In this document: in pieces, positions 14,473 to 16,120 of the stretch
Numbering within the stretch: the stretch's first letter is position 1
Layout: every line of letters begins with the position of its first letter
DNA from: DASSBG01 sp035703755
GTDB taxonomy: Bacteria > Pseudomonadota > Gammaproteobacteria > Xanthomonadales > Rhodanobacteraceae
Direction: 5' to 3'
Assembly (NCBI GenBank): GCA_035703755.1
Contig: DASSXP010000039.1
Location: 1-16,120, forward strand
DNA length: 16,120 bases
Notes under the pieces: model-generated
Told to the model about the DNA's origin: nothing
Databases searched by the model: none
What the model saw: the letters and a program-made list of their open reading frames with translations, nothing else
Position numbers and translations under genes: made by a program

Positions 14473-15096
14473 ATGAAAACCCTGCGTTTCCTCGCCGTCA
14501 CCGGGTTGGTTTTGCTGCTGGTGGCCTGCGCCAGCGGGCCGACCCACGTCGCCGGCCCCACGGTAGACCCGGTCAGCCAGGCCGTTTCGATCTATCGCAT
14601 CGGCGTCGACGACGGCCTCAAAATCACCGTGTGGCACAACCCCGACCTCAGCGTCGATGTGCCGGTACGGCCGGACGGCAAGATCTCGGTGCCACTGATC
14701 GGCGACGTCCAGGCCGGCGGCAAGACACCGGAAGAAGTCGCGGCCGAAATCGAGGAGCAGCTCAAAGCCTACGTCCGCGACCCACAGGTCGCCGTGATCC
14801 TGACCCAGTTGCGCAGTCACGAATACCTGTCGCGCGTGCGCGTGACCGGCGCTGTCCGCAACCCGGTTTCACTGCCCTGGCGGCAGGGCATGACGGTGCT
14901 CGACGCGGTGCTGGCCGCCGGCGGTGTCACCGATTTCGCGGCCGGCGACCGCACCGAGCTCTACCACAAGGACAAGCAGGGCGTGACCACCGCCTACGGC
15001 GTGCAGTTGGACGCGATCCTGAAACGCGGACAGCTCGGCACCAACTACCCGGTACAACCCGGCGATGTGATCACCGTGCCCGAACGCGCGTTCTGA
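14473..15096 (+). CDS. Polysaccharide export outer-membrane lipoprotein (Wza/GumB-like, XrtA-associated type)
   Basis: A 207-residue lipoprotein: signal peptide MKTLRFLAVTGLVLLLVAC with lipobox LVAC, cysteine 19. Residues about 35-125 form the Poly_export domain (YRIGVDDGLKITVWHNPDLS, then VPVRPDGKISVPLIGDV). Residues about 128-185 form a SLBB domain (RVRVTGAVRNPVSLPWRQGM, then TVLDAVLAAGGV). The protein is short compared with Wza and matches the TIGR03027 pattern of export proteins found in loci with exosortase A. It forms the outer-membrane/periplasmic channel for the polymer. The GGAG ribosome site lies 9 bases before the ATG. The chain-length gene follows after 22 bases. Confidence 0.92.
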   Translation: MKTLRFLAVTGLVLLLVACASGPTHVAGPTVDPVSQAVSIYRIGVDDGLKITVWHNPDLSVDVPVRPDGKISVPLIGDVQAGGKTPEEVAAEIEEQLKAYVRDPQVAVILTQLRSHEYLSRVRVTGAVRNPVSLPWRQGMTVLDAVLAAGGVTDFAAGDRTELYHKDKQGVTTAYGVQLDAILKRGQLGTNYPVQPGDVITVPERAF

Positions 15097-15118
15097 CCTG
15101 CTCCCACCGACTGCGCCA

Positions 15119-16120
15119 ATGAACCGCGATATCGCCCCCCTTTCCGACCTGTTGCCGGTGCTGGCCACCGAAGGCCGCCGCTACAGCGTGACGATGGTGG
15201 CAACCTTCGCCGCCATCGCCCTGACTGCCTTGGCCATCGGCATGTTGTGGCCGCGCAAATACCAGACGTCCACCACCATCCTGGTGCAGGAGAGCAACAT
15301 CATCACGCCCTTGATGGAGGGCCGCGCGGTGGCCACCGGCGTGGCCAAACGCGCCGCCATCGCGCGCGAGGTGATCTCCAGCCGCAAGGTGCTCGAAGAC
15401 GTGCTTCGGGCCGGCGGCTGGATGCAGAAAAACCCAACCCTGGTGATGCAGGATCGCATCATCGACGGCATCAAGGGCCGCACCCGCGTCACCAGCTCAC
15501 GCGACAACCTGATCGACATCCAGTACACCGATTCCGATCCACAACGCTGCTATCTGGTCACCCAGCGCCTGGCGCAGCTGTTCATTCAGGAGAGCCTTGC
15601 CGCCAAGATGCGCGAGAGCCGGGATGCCTTCGAGTTCATCGACAGCCAAGTCAAGGCCTACCACCAGAAACTCGCCGACGCCGAAGGCAAGCTCAAGGAT
15701 TACCGCGAGAGCAACGTCGATGCCCGTCCCGGCAGCGAAGCGGACACCAACTCGCGCATCAACCAGTTGCGCGGCAACATGGAACAGGCGCAAATGGACC
15801 TGACCATGCAGCGCTCCGCCGCCGCCGCCCTGGAAAAACAATTGTCGGGCGAATCGGAGGTCACCGCAGTACAAACACGCGGCGGCCAGATTCGCGCGCA
15901 AATGGCCCAGCTGCAAGGCCAGTTGGACAGCTTGCTGCTGACCTACACCGACCAGTACCCGGATGTGGTCCGCATCCGCCATCAACTCGACGATCTGCGC
16001 AGCGCACTCGCCAAGGCGGAGGCCCAGCAGCAGGCCGCCAAGCAAGCTGGCACCCCGGCGGCGCTGGATGACTCGGTTCAGTACAACCCCTTGTACCAGG
16101 ACTTGCGCAGCAAGCTCGCC
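15119..16120 (+). CDS. Polysaccharide chain-length determinant (Wzz/GumC-like, XrtA-associated type), partial
   Basis: Open from ATG 15119 to the right edge, 334 codons, C-terminus missing. N-terminal Wzz domain with a membrane helix at about residues 24-44 (VTMVATFAAIALTALAIGML) followed by the family-typical PRKYQTSTTILVQ and SNIITPLMEG. From about residue 165 to the edge the chain is a long charged helix, probably periplasmic coiled coil, as in polysaccharide copolymerases; a second membrane helix is expected beyond the edge. It sets polymer length and links the inner membrane to the export channel. The pattern fits TIGR03007. No clear ribosome site precedes the ATG, so translation may be coupled to the export gene. 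Confidence 0.9.
   Translation, partial: MNRDIAPLSDLLPVLATEGRRYSVTMVATFAAIALTALAIGMLWPRKYQTSTTILVQESNIITPLMEGRAVATGVAKRAAIAREVISSRKVLEDVLRAGGWMQKNPTLVMQDRIIDGIKGRTRVTSSRDNLIDIQYTDSDPQRCYLVTQRLAQLFIQESLAAKMRESRDAFEFIDSQVKAYHQKLADAEGKLKDYRESNVDARPGSEADTNSRINQLRGNMEQAQMDLTMQRSAAAALEKQLSGESEVTAVQTRGGQIRAQMAQLQGQLDSLLLTYTDQYPDVVRIRHQLDDLRSALAKAEAQQQAAKQAGTPAALDDSVQYNPLYQDLRSKLA

Overview
The window looks like part of the chromosome of a GC-rich gammaproteobacterium, most likely of the order Xanthomonadales (Lysobacterales). The reasons are family-level only: an ECF sigma factor of the Ser/Thr-kinase-linked type with a kinase-TPR receptor, secreted proteins ending in a short (I/L)F-x-(D/S)-GFE tail, and an exopolysaccharide locus of the XrtA/PEP-CTERM-associated kind. 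No rRNA, tRNA, insertion sequence or CRISPR array was seen. No gene-free stretch exceeds 300 bases.

Left part (1-11894), a signalling and secreted-protein module. A lipoprotein gene (minus strand, running off the left edge) diverges from an ECF sigma factor gene (573-1160). Then, all on the plus strand: a secreted 14-blade RCC1-type protein (1241-3997), a membrane Ser/Thr kinase with C-terminal TPRs (4118-6862), a secreted M64-like metallopeptidase broken by one in-frame TAG (6925-7305 plus 7306-9537), and a second secreted 14-blade RCC1-type protein (9651-11849). A strong hairpin at 11865-11894 closes the module.

The main new observation is a two-part motif, ATGAGCCG-N16-CGCCAGA, found four times with identical spacing. 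Each copy lies 31 to 53 bases before the start codon of one of the four genes for exported proteins (lipoprotein, RCC1 protein 1, M64 peptidase, RCC1 protein 2), in the correct orientation each time. It is not found before the sigma, kinase or polysaccharide genes. I infer that it is the promoter read by the local ECF sigma factor, so that the kinase and sigma factor switch on a regulon of exported proteins. All three secreted proteins whose C-terminus is visible share the GFE tail, which suggests a common sorting or anchoring route.

Right part (12081-16120), an exopolysaccharide operon: nucleotide-sugar dehydrogenase (TviB/WbpO type), UDP-glucuronate 4-epimerase type SDR, outer-membrane export lipoprotein and the beginning of a chain-length determinant. 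The first two make and epimerise an activated uronic acid; the last two belong to the export machine. A perfect CRP/Clp palindrome, TGTGA-N6-TCACA, lies just before the export gene, which suggests control by a Clp-type regulator.
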